Positions 6,183-14,274 of a DNA stretch of 16,244 nucleotides are shown here, piece by piece. The DNA lies in assembly GCA_051650305.1 (NCBI GenBank), contig JBOFIT010000168.1, positions 1 through 16,244 on the forward strand, in the 5' to 3' direction. Within the stretch, counting starts at the first letter, position 1. The number at the start of each line of letters is the position of its first letter. A program made the translations under genes and the position numbers. The stretch is from JBOFDK01 sp051650305. Lineage in GTDB: Bacteria; Bacillota; Clostridia; Lachnospirales; Cellulosilyticaceae. The notes beneath the pieces were generated by a model, which saw nothing but the letters and a program-made list of their open reading frames with translations, was not told the DNA's origin and ran no database searches.

Positions 6183-6243
6183 TTGAATAAATTAAGTAGG
6201 AGTATAAAATAATACTTTATTTTTTAAAATAAAGTGGTAAAAT
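6183..6243 (+). promoter_or_regulatory. promoter region of the V-type ATPase operon, with a 22-bp palindrome
   Basis: Two promoter candidates are visible. One is TTGAAT (6183-6188) -16 bp- TAAAAT (6205-6210). The other is an extended -10 TGGTAAAAT (6235-6243) without a good -35. Between them lies the palindrome ACTTTATTTT-TT-AAAATAAAGT (6214-6235), with 10-bp perfect arms. It would cover the start site of the first promoter and the region upstream of the second -10, so it is placed like an operator. The repeat is almost pure A/T, so chance symmetry is possible. No T-run terminator is formed. Confidence 0.5.
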
Positions 6244-6304
6244 AAATAAGTGATTAAATGAATCAACATTCATAAAAGGACATAAAAAGTAGGTGATGAA
6301 AGTA

Positions 6305-6622
6305 ATGGAAGAAATAATCCAAGAAATTGCAAAGATTGATTCACGCATTCGTGCAAGTAAATCTCAAAGTGAAGAACGTATCGAAGCGCGAAGAAAGTAT
6401 TATGAGTCGCAAATGGAGATCTACGAGACAGAAAGAATAAAAGAAGCAAATGAAAGAAGCGAAGCGCTTTACAAAGGCATCATCGTTGGTGCAGAACAAC
6501 AAGCACAATTCGAAGAGGAAAAAGCAAAGCAAATGGCATTACTGGTGGAGAATCGCTATCTACAAGTGGAGGAAAAAATGCTAGATGCGCTATTTGATAA
6601 ATTGTTTATAGTGGAGGCGTAA
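6305..6622 (+). CDS. ntpF: V-type ATPase peripheral stalk subunit (G/H-type)
   Basis: This 105-residue, highly charged, almost wholly alpha-helical protein is the first gene of the ATPase operon. Helical segments such as IDSRIRASKSQSEERIEARR, KYYESQMEIYETERIKEANE and QQAQFEEEKAKQMALLVENR have coiled-coil character, with few glycines and no prolines. That is the profile of the subunit that pairs with E to form the peripheral stalk (NtpF in Enterococcus hirae, AhaH in archaea). The call rests mainly on size, helix character and operon position, since this subunit diverges fast. Open frames begin at GTG 6293 and ATG 6296, but GGTGAT (6292-6297) matches the anti-Shine-Dalgarno sequence and is spaced seven bases from ATG 6305. 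One base separates it from the C-subunit gene. Confidence 0.8.
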   Translation: MEEIIQEIAKIDSRIRASKSQSEERIEARRKYYESQMEIYETERIKEANERSEALYKGIIVGAEQQAQFEEEKAKQMALLVENRYLQVEEKMLDALFDKLFIVEA

Positions 6623-6623
6623 T

Positions 6624-7658
6624 ATGAATGCATTTGCAAGCTACTATGCGGTAAATACTAAATTGCATACCCGTAAGCGTGCCTTGTTAGATACCCAAGA
6701 CTGGAACAAGATTATGGAGTATACAGCAGTAAGTCAATTGACGGATTTTTTAAAGAGTCGTTATGGGTATAGTGATTATTTGGAAAAGAGTCGGATAGAG
6801 GGGATTCATCGAACGGAATTAGAGATTGTCTTGCACCGCTACTTAGTGGCAGAAATCGAGAAGATCTTACATTATTTTTCTGGTAAGTATAAAGAATTCT
6901 TCAAGCTGCTACTTATGAAGTATGAGATCTACGATTTGCAACTGATGCTTCGGGAAATTGCAAGAGAAGAAGATATGTTAGGAATTGCCAATCGTTTTGT
7001 CCATTCTAAGACATATAGCGACTTGAATTATGAAAAGATACTAGGGAGTCGTTCGGTGCCACAGATGATTGAAAGTCTTAAAGGGACCATCTACTATGAG
7101 ACTTTGAAAACCACGACGCAAGAAGATGCTTGCAAGCGAGAGTTTCATATGGAAATGAAGCTTTATATGCTTTATTACAAGCTTTTGATGTCTAAGGCTA
7201 GTGGCTTAGAAAAGCAAGATGCAGCCATTGCCCAGGCACTTATAGGAAAAAAGATAGATTTGCTGAATATCCAGTGGATTTATCGCGCTACCAAGTATTA
7301 TGACATCTCAAGGGAAGAAATACTTGTGTATAGTCTGCCTGGTGGGAATATTAGCTATAATAAGCTGAAAAAGTTGATTTATACCAAATCCATCGAGGAG
7401 TTTAAGACTTTAGCCAATAAAGCACTTCATTACCCACTGTTTAAAGAAAGTAAAGATGATGCACTTCTCGTAAGAGATATTGATGAAGTGATGTATAAGC
7501 TAATTAAGAGTATCCATGTCCCTAAGAGTATTGCCATGCCATTGCAGTATATTTATGGGCTTGAAATAGAGGTAGATGACCTTGTTGCCGTGACAGAGGG
7601 GATTCGTTATGAAATGTCTAGAGAGGAAATACAAAAATATCTGGTAGTTACAATATAA
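6624..7658 (+). CDS. ntpC: V-type ATPase subunit C (d-type central stalk adaptor)
   Basis: The 344-residue product is the size of bacterial and archaeal V/A-ATPase subunit C, the funnel-shaped helical protein that sits on the membrane rotor ring and socket-couples it to the D/F central shaft. The start, NAFASYYAVNTKLHTRKRALL, resembles the family N-terminus (Y-x-x-x-N-x-R-x-R-x-x-x-L). The rest is helix-rich with no membrane segment. Repeated patterns around LYMLYYKLL, NIQWIYRATKYYD and GGNISYNKLKKLIY agree with the pseudo-threefold repeats of the family: the N-I-Q-W-I-Y-R and P-G-G pair is the diagnostic second-repeat signature. GGAGG six bases before the ATG fixes the start. Position between the stalk subunit and subunit I is usual. 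Confidence 0.9.
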   Translation: MNAFASYYAVNTKLHTRKRALLDTQDWNKIMEYTAVSQLTDFLKSRYGYSDYLEKSRIEGIHRTELEIVLHRYLVAEIEKILHYFSGKYKEFFKLLLMKYEIYDLQLMLREIAREEDMLGIANRFVHSKTYSDLNYEKILGSRSVPQMIESLKGTIYYETLKTTTQEDACKREFHMEMKLYMLYYKLLMSKASGLEKQDAAIAQALIGKKIDLLNIQWIYRATKYYDISREEILVYSLPGGNISYNKLKKLIYTKSIEEFKTLANKALHYPLFKESKDDALLVRDIDEVMYKLIKSIHVPKSIAMPLQYIYGLEIEVDDLVAVTEGIRYEMSREEIQKYLVVTI

Positions 7659-7676
7659 TGAGCGGAGGAACAATAG

Positions 7677-9656
7677 ATGGCTATTGAAAAAATGATGCTC
7701 TTAAATCTAGTAGGCTCCTTGGAAGACGAACATCAGATACTAGAAGAGCTGGTATTGTGTGAAAACATACATCTCAATATCGAGCATGGAGATATTTATG
7801 ATAATAATTATATTGTTCATCAATATGAGGCCATGATGCCCCATGATGACATTCCTATTTTAGAGAACTATGCCGAAATGGGAGCTTCCTATAGCCAAAT
7901 GGAGGAAGAGCTTTTAAACATTTGTAAGGGGATGAAGTTAGAGGCACATATTGATAAGCGCAACTTAAAGAAACAATACAGCATCGGTCAGGCGAAGAAA
8001 GACTTGCAGAACATCCAGACAGAAGTAGGTGACTTGATCAATGTAAGTATTGAAAAGCAGAAGGGGATAGAGGAATTATTAGCCTTCAGAAAAAAGGCGA
8101 TTTGCATCGAAAAAGAGCAGTTAAACTTCTGTAAGCTCAATGAATTAGAGTTTTTCAATTATCAACTCGGGTTACTTTCCAAAGAAAACAATATGCAAAT
8201 CAAGAAAAATTACGAAAACATTAGTGCGGTGGTTCTTCGTATTGGATCGGTGGAAGATTGCCAGGAAGATATCTACCTCATTGTTTATCCGATGCAGTTT
8301 GAAGAAGAGACCAATCGTCTCCTTAAATCTTTGAACTGGATCAAACTGAAAATCCCTGAGCCAATCAGTGAAAGCGAAGGGAATTGTATCCAAGCTTTAG
8401 ATAAGTATATGGAAGGTTTACAGCAAGACATCGCACAAATCGAGAAAGAAATCTTAAAAAACAAAGAAGAAAAGCAGTTACTTATCAATACCATTTTTAC
8501 CCGAATCAAAATGGAGCAGAAGATTCTAGAGCTTAAGCAAGATATCGTACATGGGAACAATCTTTTCGTACTTAATGCATGGGTAACCAAGCAAGATAAG
8601 GAAATGGTAGAAGAACGTATCGGTAATATCACAGATAAATTCGTGGTAATCTCTAAAGATGCCAAGGAAATCGACAAAAAGATGATGCCACCGACAAAAC
8701 TTAAAAATAATTGGTTATTTAGACCTTTTGAGTCTATCGTAAGATTATATGGCTTACCTTCGTATTATGAGATAGATCCTACGCCTTTCTTGGCACTGAC
8801 GTTTATCGTTATGTTTGGGATTATGTTTGGCGATATCGGCCAAGGGTTTGTGTATTTCCTTGTGGGATGCTTAGCAATGAAGAAAAGTAGCGTCATTGGT
8901 GGTGTCCTTACAAGACTTGGCATGAGTTCTATGGTATTTGGCTGTATTTACGGAAGTTTCTTTGGACTTGAGCAGCATCATCTACCCTGGCTACCAAGCT
9001 TGACGGGACCAGTGCTCTCACCTGAGAATATTATGCCTATTTTACTTGTGGGTGTGGCTTTTGGTGTGATTGTCTTATCTGTATCTTTCATCATAGGGAT
9101 TACCAATGCCTTAAGAAGAGGGGATATAGAAGAAGGGTTCTTTGGAAAAAATGGTGTCGCAGGCTATACGTTCTTTATGGGCTTTGTCTTTACGGTAATA
9201 GCAGTTGTGAAGGTCGTTCCACTATCACCTTTTATTCCATTAGGTATTATGGGGCTTATGCTAGTGGTCATGATTCTTAAGGAACCACTGACGAATATGA
9301 TTCGTGGAAAGAAACCTTATATTCATGGTGAAGTAAGTTCTTACTTTATCGAAAGTATTTTTGAAGGTGTAGAAACCATCTTAGGTGCTTTAAGTAATGG
9401 TATTTCATTTATCAGGGTAGGTGCTTTTGCCTTGAACCATGCAGGTCTTTTTATGGCTTTCTTGGTTATGGCAGAGATGATTCCCAATGCTTTTGGTAAA
9501 TTCATTGTTTTATTATTAGGTAACTTACTGATCTTAACTTTGGAAGGACTTGTCGTTTTTATCCAAGGACTCAGATTACAGTATTACGAAATGTTCAGCA
9601 AGTATTTTAAAGGTGATGGCATCGACTATACACCTGTAAAACTCAAAGAAAAATAA
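7677..9656 (+). CDS. ntpI: V-type ATPase subunit I (a-type membrane stator)
   Basis: Subunit I provides the two ion half-channels beside the rotor ring and anchors the peripheral stalks. At 659 residues it has the expected two-part structure. Residues 1 to about 355 form a soluble, partly coiled-coil N-terminal arm. From about residue 365, after the P-P-T-K-L-K-N-N and Y-G-L-P-S-Y-Y-E-I-D-P-T signatures, about seven to eight membrane helices follow, including FGIMFGDIGQGF, a classic motif of the family. The essential stator arginine is visible in ISFIRVGAFALNHAGLF at R580. The ATG has GGAGGAA six to seven bases upstream. A 42-bp gap, the largest in the operon, follows before subunit K. Confidence 0.95.
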   Translation: MAIEKMMLLNLVGSLEDEHQILEELVLCENIHLNIEHGDIYDNNYIVHQYEAMMPHDDIPILENYAEMGASYSQMEEELLNICKGMKLEAHIDKRNLKKQYSIGQAKKDLQNIQTEVGDLINVSIEKQKGIEELLAFRKKAICIEKEQLNFCKLNELEFFNYQLGLLSKENNMQIKKNYENISAVVLRIGSVEDCQEDIYLIVYPMQFEEETNRLLKSLNWIKLKIPEPISESEGNCIQALDKYMEGLQQDIAQIEKEILKNKEEKQLLINTIFTRIKMEQKILELKQDIVHGNNLFVLNAWVTKQDKEMVEERIGNITDKFVVISKDAKEIDKKMMPPTKLKNNWLFRPFESIVRLYGLPSYYEIDPTPFLALTFIVMFGIMFGDIGQGFVYFLVGCLAMKKSSVIGGVLTRLGMSSMVFGCIYGSFFGLEQHHLPWLPSLTGPVLSPENIMPILLVGVAFGVIVLSVSFIIGITNALRRGDIEEGFFGKNGVAGYTFFMGFVFTVIAVVKVVPLSPFIPLGIMGLMLVVMILKEPLTNMIRGKKPYIHGEVSSYFIESIFEGVETILGALSNGISFIRVGAFALNHAGLFMAFLVMAEMIPNAFGKFIVLLLGNLLILTLEGLVVFIQGLRLQYYEMFSKYFKGDGIDYTPVKLKEK

Positions 9657-9698
9657 AGAGAAAATAATCAGAAAATAGTGAGAAAGAAGGAATAGAAA

Positions 9699-10133
9699 AT
9701 GGAAATGATGGTTTTATTAGCAGCAATCGTCGCTGTATCAACAATTATTTATGGTGTACGTACACTTAAAGTGAAAAAGGTAGGCAATGTGCAGCAAGCC
9801 ATTCTTACTTCAGTAGGCTTTTTTGCGGTAGCAGTTGTAGGTATGTTTACTTTTATCTTTATGGGTAGTCCAGTTATGGCGGAACCAGCAGTAGCAGCAG
9901 GTGCAGCAACAGCTATTAGTTTAGGTGAAGGCTTTAAATACGTGGCAGCATCACTTAGTACAGGACTTGCGACTATCGGTACAGGTATGGCAGTAGGTTC
10001 AGTAGGTTCATCAGCTATCGGTGCTGTATCTGAAGATCCATCCATACTTGGTAAGACACTTATTTTCGTAGGTATGGCAGAAGGTATCGCAATCTACGGT
10101 ATGATTATTTCAATCTTAATACTCTTTGTATAA
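9699..10133 (+). CDS. ntpK: V-type ATPase subunit K (membrane rotor c-ring)
   Basis: The 144-residue proteolipid forms the rotating ring. It has four hydrophobic segments: about 4-20, 33-56, 76-100 and 112-142, i.e. two helical hairpins, of which only the second is well conserved. That hairpin reads GLATIGTGMAVGSVGSSAIG, then polar loop S-E-D-P, then FVGMAEGIAIYGMIIS, with E128 as the ion-carrying carboxylate. The first hairpin has lost the carboxylate, as in the 16-kDa V-type proteolipid, leaving one site per subunit. The positions that supply Na+ ligands in Na+-type F-ring c subunits (Gln, Ser, Thr) are here Thr, Gly and Ile, while the downstream Tyr is kept. AAGGAA six bases upstream fixes the start; the preceding A/G-rich leader may favour high translation of this multi-copy subunit. 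Confidence 0.93.
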   Translation: MEMMVLLAAIVAVSTIIYGVRTLKVKKVGNVQQAILTSVGFFAVAVVGMFTFIFMGSPVMAEPAVAAGAATAISLGEGFKYVAASLSTGLATIGTGMAVGSVGSSAIGAVSEDPSILGKTLIFVGMAEGIAIYGMIISILILFV

Positions 10134-10145
10134 AGGACTGAGCTC

Positions 10146-10454
10146 ATGAAATCCTTTTTGATTAGTGATAATAAAGACACTTGGGTTGGCATGAGGCTTG
10201 CTGGTATCCAGGGGGTAGTCGTGCATACAAAAGAAGAAGTGCTACGTGCTATAAAAGAAGCCATGAAAGATGAAAGCATAGGGATTCTCATCCTTACAGA
10301 AAAAGTCGTAGAGATGGCGCCAGAAGAAATTATTGAATGGAAGTTGAAGGCCACAAGGCCTCTTATTATAGAGATACCAGATAGACATGGTACAAAACGC
10401 CATGAAAATGCTATTACAAACTATATAAGAGAGTCAGTCGGTATTCGTATATGA
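10146..10454 (+). CDS. ntpG: V-type ATPase subunit F (central stalk)
   Basis: This 102-residue subunit binds D in the rotating shaft and modulates ATPase activity; the gene is ntpG in Enterococcus hirae nomenclature and atpF/ahaF elsewhere. It opens MKSFLISDNKDTWVGMRLAG, matching the family I-x-D-x-D-T-x-x-G-x-R-L-A-G start. Next come a helix with E-V-L-R-A-I-K-E-A, then IGILILTEKVVEMAPEEI, and the P-L-I-I-E-I-P-D/G motif that ends the Rossmann-like alpha/beta domain; the remainder is the mobile C-terminal helix. The ribosome binding site AAGGA overlaps the K stop codon, a sign of translational coupling. Spacing is 12 bp upstream and 11 bp downstream. Confidence 0.93.
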   Translation: MKSFLISDNKDTWVGMRLAGIQGVVVHTKEEVLRAIKEAMKDESIGILILTEKVVEMAPEEIIEWKLKATRPLIIEIPDRHGTKRHENAITNYIRESVGIRI

Positions 10455-10465
10455 GGTGAAAATAG

Positions 10466-11104
10466 ATGGTCACACTAGAACAAAAATTAGCGTTGTTTTC
10501 GAAACTTCTACAACAAGATGTGAACACAGAAATAGGTGAAAAGATACAAAATATGGAAAAACAGTACGAGGAAATCGTACAGGAGCATAAGCGTAAAGTC
10601 GATCGTGAAGCAAGACATATTGCAGAGCGCGCAGAAAAAAAAGGCGAAGAAAAACGCTTAGAGCTTATGAGTAAGGCAAAAATGCAAACGAAAATGCAGA
10701 GCATGTACGTGAAAGAAAAGTACATTGGCATTTTCATTACAAAGTTAGAAGAAAAGTTCAGAGCATTTAGCCAGACCCCAGAGTACAAGGGCTATCTAGA
10801 AAAGCTACTTCATGACTTAGATGGGTTAGGCACAGATAATGTTTTTAATATTTACATGACCAAAGTAGATGGTGAACAGTATGGTGAGATGGTCAAAGGG
10901 TACCTTGTAGGCGCAGGCTTTAACGAAGCGCATTTGCACTTACAAGAAAAGAGTGATGCTATGTTAGGTGGCTTTATACTAGAAAATCCAATGAAAAACT
11001 TACGCATTGATTTATCAGTGGCAACCCTTATCCAAGACCATAAAGAAGAAATCATACACACTATTTTTGCAGCCATAGGAGAGGTCGGTGAGTCAAATGA
11101 GTAA
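10466..11104 (+). CDS. ntpE: V-type ATPase subunit E (peripheral stalk)
   Basis: The 212-residue product has the E-subunit layout. A long charged helix of about 100 residues, with repeated K/E/R-rich segments such as KQYEEIVQEHKRK and AERAEKKGEEKRLELMSKAK, makes the coiled-coil strut with the first gene's product. A globular C-terminal domain follows, with family-typical LGGFILENPMKNLRIDLSVATLI, where a conserved G-G-x-x-L/I precedes N-x-x-x-D-x-x-x that caps the catalytic head. GAGGTGA overlaps the subunit F stop and is spaced for ATG 10466. The 3' end overlaps the subunit A start by 8 nt, implying coupled translation. Confidence 0.92.
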   Translation: MVTLEQKLALFSKLLQQDVNTEIGEKIQNMEKQYEEIVQEHKRKVDREARHIAERAEKKGEEKRLELMSKAKMQTKMQSMYVKEKYIGIFITKLEEKFRAFSQTPEYKGYLEKLLHDLDGLGTDNVFNIYMTKVDGEQYGEMVKGYLVGAGFNEAHLHLQEKSDAMLGGFILENPMKNLRIDLSVATLIQDHKEEIIHTIFAAIGEVGESNE

Positions 11105-12863
11105 GTGTGGAAAAGTACAAATCATTAATGGACCTGTTGTAAAAGGCTGCGATATGGCAAACTTTAGAGTTAATGAGATGGTAACAGTAGGTAAGCAGCA
11201 GCTGATCGGTGAAGTCGTATCTTTAGAAGATGACATCGCAACCATCCAAGTTTATGAGGAAACAGAAGGCCTTAAAGCTAATGAGGAAGTCTACCCTACA
11301 GGTGCACCACTTTCCCTTACTTTAGGACCTGGGATGCTGGGCAATATGTTTGATGGGATTCAGCGTCCCCTTAAGCAAATAGAGAAAATCTCTAAGAACT
11401 TCATACCTGAAGGTATCGGCCTCCTTTCTATCGACCCGCATGCACCATGGGAAGTGAAAATGCAAGTAAAAGAAGGGGATTACCTACAAGCCGGTGCTGT
11501 GTATGGTACCATCCAAGAAACTTTAAGTATTGTGCATAAGCTTATGGTAGCACCTGGCGTTAAAGGTAAAGTCAAAAGTGTGCAACCAGATGGGATCTAC
11601 ACACTAAATGATACTATCGTTGTCCTAGAAAATGAAAAAGGGGAAGAAATCCCTCTTACATTGGCACAAAAGTGGCCTGTACGTAAGCCACGTCCTGTGA
11701 TGAAGCGCCTACCAATCTATAAGCCACTGATTACAGGTCAAAGGGTTATCGATAGTTTCTTCCCAGTAGCTAAAGGTGGAACAGTAGGTTTACCAGGAGG
11801 CTTCGGTACAGGTAAGACCGTGACACAGCATCAGCTAGCTAAGTGGAGCGATGCAGATATTATCGTTTACATTGGTTGCGGTGAGCGTGGTAATGAGATG
11901 ACAAACGTACTGGAAGAGTTCCCAGCACTTATCGACCCACGTACCAATCGTCCACTGATGGAGCGTACCATTCTTATTGCCAATACATCCAATATGCCAG
12001 TAGCAGCCCGTGAAGCCAGTATTTATACAGGTATCACAATGGCGGAGTATTTTAGAGATATGGGTTATGACGTAGCCATCATGGCAGACTCTACTTCAAG
12101 ATGGGCAGAAGCACTTCGTGAAATCTCAGGACGTCTCGAGGAAATGCCAGCAGAAGAAGGGTATCCAGCTTACCTTCCTTCACGTCTTGCACAGTTTTAT
12201 GAACGTGCAGGCTGTGTGAAAACCTTAGAAGGCGAAGAAGCGTCCGTAACCATTATCGGTGCTGTATCACCAGCGGGTGGTGACTTCTCAGAACCAGTCA
12301 CAGAAAATACCAAGCGTTTCGTAAGTGCGTTCTTAGCACTAGACAAAAAGCTTGCTTATGCAAGGCATTACCCAGCTATTAACTACCTTACAAGTTACAG
12401 CGCTTATGTAACCATGCTTGAAGACTGGTATAAGGACAATGTATCACCAGATATGCTACCTTTACGTGCCAAGATGGTGCGACTTCTTCAAGAAGAAGAA
12501 AAGCTTAATGAAATCGTGCAACTTGTAGGGGAAGACGTCTTACCAAATGACCAACGCCTCGTTCTTGAGATTGCTAGAACCATCAAGAAAGGGTTCTTAC
12601 AACAAAACGCCTTGCATAAGGAAGATACCTATGTATCCCTTGAAAAGCAATACAAGATGCTAAAGGTTATCGACACTTTATATCAAAGTGCATTAAGTTG
12701 TGTGAAAAAAGGTATTCCACTTTCAACGATTCGTAAGCAAAGTGCATTTGAAGATGTGGTAAAGATGAAATATGACGTACCAAACGACCAAGTGTATCTT
12801 TTAGATGAACTGACAAAGAAAATCATCGATACTTATAGAACATTGAAAGAAAAATATGAATAA
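11097..12863 (+). CDS. ntpA: V-type ATPase catalytic subunit A
   Basis: This is the catalytic nucleotide-binding subunit of the A3B3 head, 588 residues as usual. An N-terminal beta-barrel (about 1-75, GKVQIINGPVV...) is followed by the bulge domain special to A/V-type A subunits (about 110-200, with EGIGLLSIDPHAPWEV). Then comes the P-loop GGFGTGKT (residues 234-241, K240) and YIGCGERGNEM, with the catalytic Glu in G-E-R. Further on are A-D-S-T-S-R-W-A-E-A-L-R-E (the Walker B region) and E-E-G-Y-P-A-Y-L-P-S-R-L-A-Q-F-Y-E-R-A-G. The second P-loop residue is Gly where Pro is commonest (GPFGxGKT). GTG 11088 is in frame, but GGAGAGG would sit only a few bases before it. ATG 11097, overlapping the ntpE stop, fits better. 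Confidence 0.95.
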   Translation: MSKCGKVQIINGPVVKGCDMANFRVNEMVTVGKQQLIGEVVSLEDDIATIQVYEETEGLKANEEVYPTGAPLSLTLGPGMLGNMFDGIQRPLKQIEKISKNFIPEGIGLLSIDPHAPWEVKMQVKEGDYLQAGAVYGTIQETLSIVHKLMVAPGVKGKVKSVQPDGIYTLNDTIVVLENEKGEEIPLTLAQKWPVRKPRPVMKRLPIYKPLITGQRVIDSFFPVAKGGTVGLPGGFGTGKTVTQHQLAKWSDADIIVYIGCGERGNEMTNVLEEFPALIDPRTNRPLMERTILIANTSNMPVAAREASIYTGITMAEYFRDMGYDVAIMADSTSRWAEALREISGRLEEMPAEEGYPAYLPSRLAQFYERAGCVKTLEGEEASVTIIGAVSPAGGDFSEPVTENTKRFVSAFLALDKKLAYARHYPAINYLTSYSAYVTMLEDWYKDNVSPDMLPLRAKMVRLLQEEEKLNEIVQLVGEDVLPNDQRLVLEIARTIKKGFLQQNALHKEDTYVSLEKQYKMLKVIDTLYQSALSCVKKGIPLSTIRKQSAFEDVVKMKYDVPNDQVYLLDELTKKIIDTYRTLKEKYE

Positions 12864-12883
12864 GAGATAAGGGATGGTCGAAG

Positions 12884-14269
12884 ATGAGAAAAGAATACTT
12901 AAAATTAGAAAAAGTAAATGGACCACTCATTGTCCTTTCTGATATAGAAGATGCAGCTTACGGTGAAATTGTAACCATCAAAGTAGATGATGGGACCGAT
13001 GTGCGTAAGGGAAAAGTCATTAAAGTTGAAGGTAATCAAGTGGTGGTGCAAGTGTTTGAAGGGACGACAGGGATTTCCACTGAAAATGCTTCTGTACAAT
13101 TTACAGGTCACCCACTTGTGATGCCAGTATCAAAAGATATTTTAGGAAGAACGTTTAATGGGGTAGGGGAACCAATCGATGGTGCTTACCAGGTCATTTC
13201 TAGCCAAAAAGTCAATATCAATGGACGCCCTATTAATCCAGTGGCAAGACGTTACCCAAGAAACTTTATCCAGACAGGTGTTTCAGCCATTGATGCACTG
13301 ATGACACTCATACGTGGACAAAAGCTTCCTATTTTCTCAGGTAATGGGATCGCCCATAATGAGTTGGCAGTTCAAATTGTTAAGCAAGCGAAGATTGAAG
13401 GCGCAAATAGCGACAACTTTGCCGTCGTCTTTGGGGCTATGGGCGTGCGTCATGATGATGCCAGCTACTTTACACGTAGCTTTGAATCAGCAGGGGTACT
13501 AGACCACGTCGTTATGTACCTTAACTTAGCGGATGATCCTATCGTTGAACGTATTGCGACACCACGCTGTGCATTAACAGCTGCTGAATACCTAGCTTTT
13601 GAGCACAATATGCACGTACTTGTTATTCTCACAGATATGACTAGCTATGCTGAAGCTTTACGTGAGATTTCTTCCACACGTGAAGAAGTACCGTCACGAA
13701 AAGGTTATCCAGGCTACTTATATAGTGACTTATCCACGATTTATGAACGTGCAGGGATGTTAGAAGACAGAGAAGGGTCTATCACCCTTATTCCGATTCT
13801 AACCATGCCAAATGATGATATCACCCATCCAATTCCAGACCTTACAGGGTTTATCACCGAAGGGCAGATTGTACTCAATCGTGAATTAAACCAGAAAAAC
13901 ATCTATCCACCAATCGCTGTACTCCCATCACTTTCACGTCTGATGAAAGACGGTATCGGTGAAGACTACACACGTGAAGACCATGCAGATTTAGCAAACC
14001 AGATCTTCTCAGCATATTCTCGAGTGCAAGACGTACGTGCATTAGCACAAATCATCGGTGAAGAAGACTTAGGCGACATCGACCAGCTCTACCTTCAGTT
14101 TGGTCGTGCTTTTGAAGAGCGCTTCGTCGCACAGACACCGAATGAGAACCGTTCCATTATTGAAACCTTAGATTTAGGGTGGGAGATTTTATCGATCTTA
14201 CCAACAAGTGAGTTAGACCGTATGAAGCCAGAGATGATCAAAAAATACTATTCTAAGAAGAAGGAGTAG
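12884..14269 (+). CDS. ntpB: V-type ATPase subunit B (non-catalytic head subunit)
   Basis: The B subunit alternates with A in the head and carries non-catalytic nucleotide-binding surfaces. Its 461 residues match the family. The N-terminal barrel contains VNGPLIVLSDIEDAAYGEIV, and GISTENASVQFTGHPLVMPV follows. Where A has a P-loop, B has the non-canonical F-S-G-N-G-I-A-H-N-E-L-A, as expected. VVFGAMGVRHDDASYF and LTDMTSYAEALREISSTREE are the B counterparts of the A motifs, and GYPGYLYSDLSTIYERAG follows, with the arginine in the E-R-A-G area. GGGAT eight bases upstream supports ATG 12884. The gap to ntpD is 5 bp, with the ribosome binding site of ntpD inside the 3' end of this gene. Confidence 0.96.
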   Translation: MRKEYLKLEKVNGPLIVLSDIEDAAYGEIVTIKVDDGTDVRKGKVIKVEGNQVVVQVFEGTTGISTENASVQFTGHPLVMPVSKDILGRTFNGVGEPIDGAYQVISSQKVNINGRPINPVARRYPRNFIQTGVSAIDALMTLIRGQKLPIFSGNGIAHNELAVQIVKQAKIEGANSDNFAVVFGAMGVRHDDASYFTRSFESAGVLDHVVMYLNLADDPIVERIATPRCALTAAEYLAFEHNMHVLVILTDMTSYAEALREISSTREEVPSRKGYPGYLYSDLSTIYERAGMLEDREGSITLIPILTMPNDDITHPIPDLTGFITEGQIVLNRELNQKNIYPPIAVLPSLSRLMKDGIGEDYTREDHADLANQIFSAYSRVQDVRALAQIIGEEDLGDIDQLYLQFGRAFEERFVAQTPNENRSIIETLDLGWEILSILPTSELDRMKPEMIKKYYSKKKE

Positions 14270-14274
14270 TTCAT

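Noticed and set aside
8285..8677. 130-codon leftward frame inside ntpI
   Set aside because: Antisense shadow of the helix-coding part of ntpI; Ser/Cys/Phe-rich composition and no translation signal.
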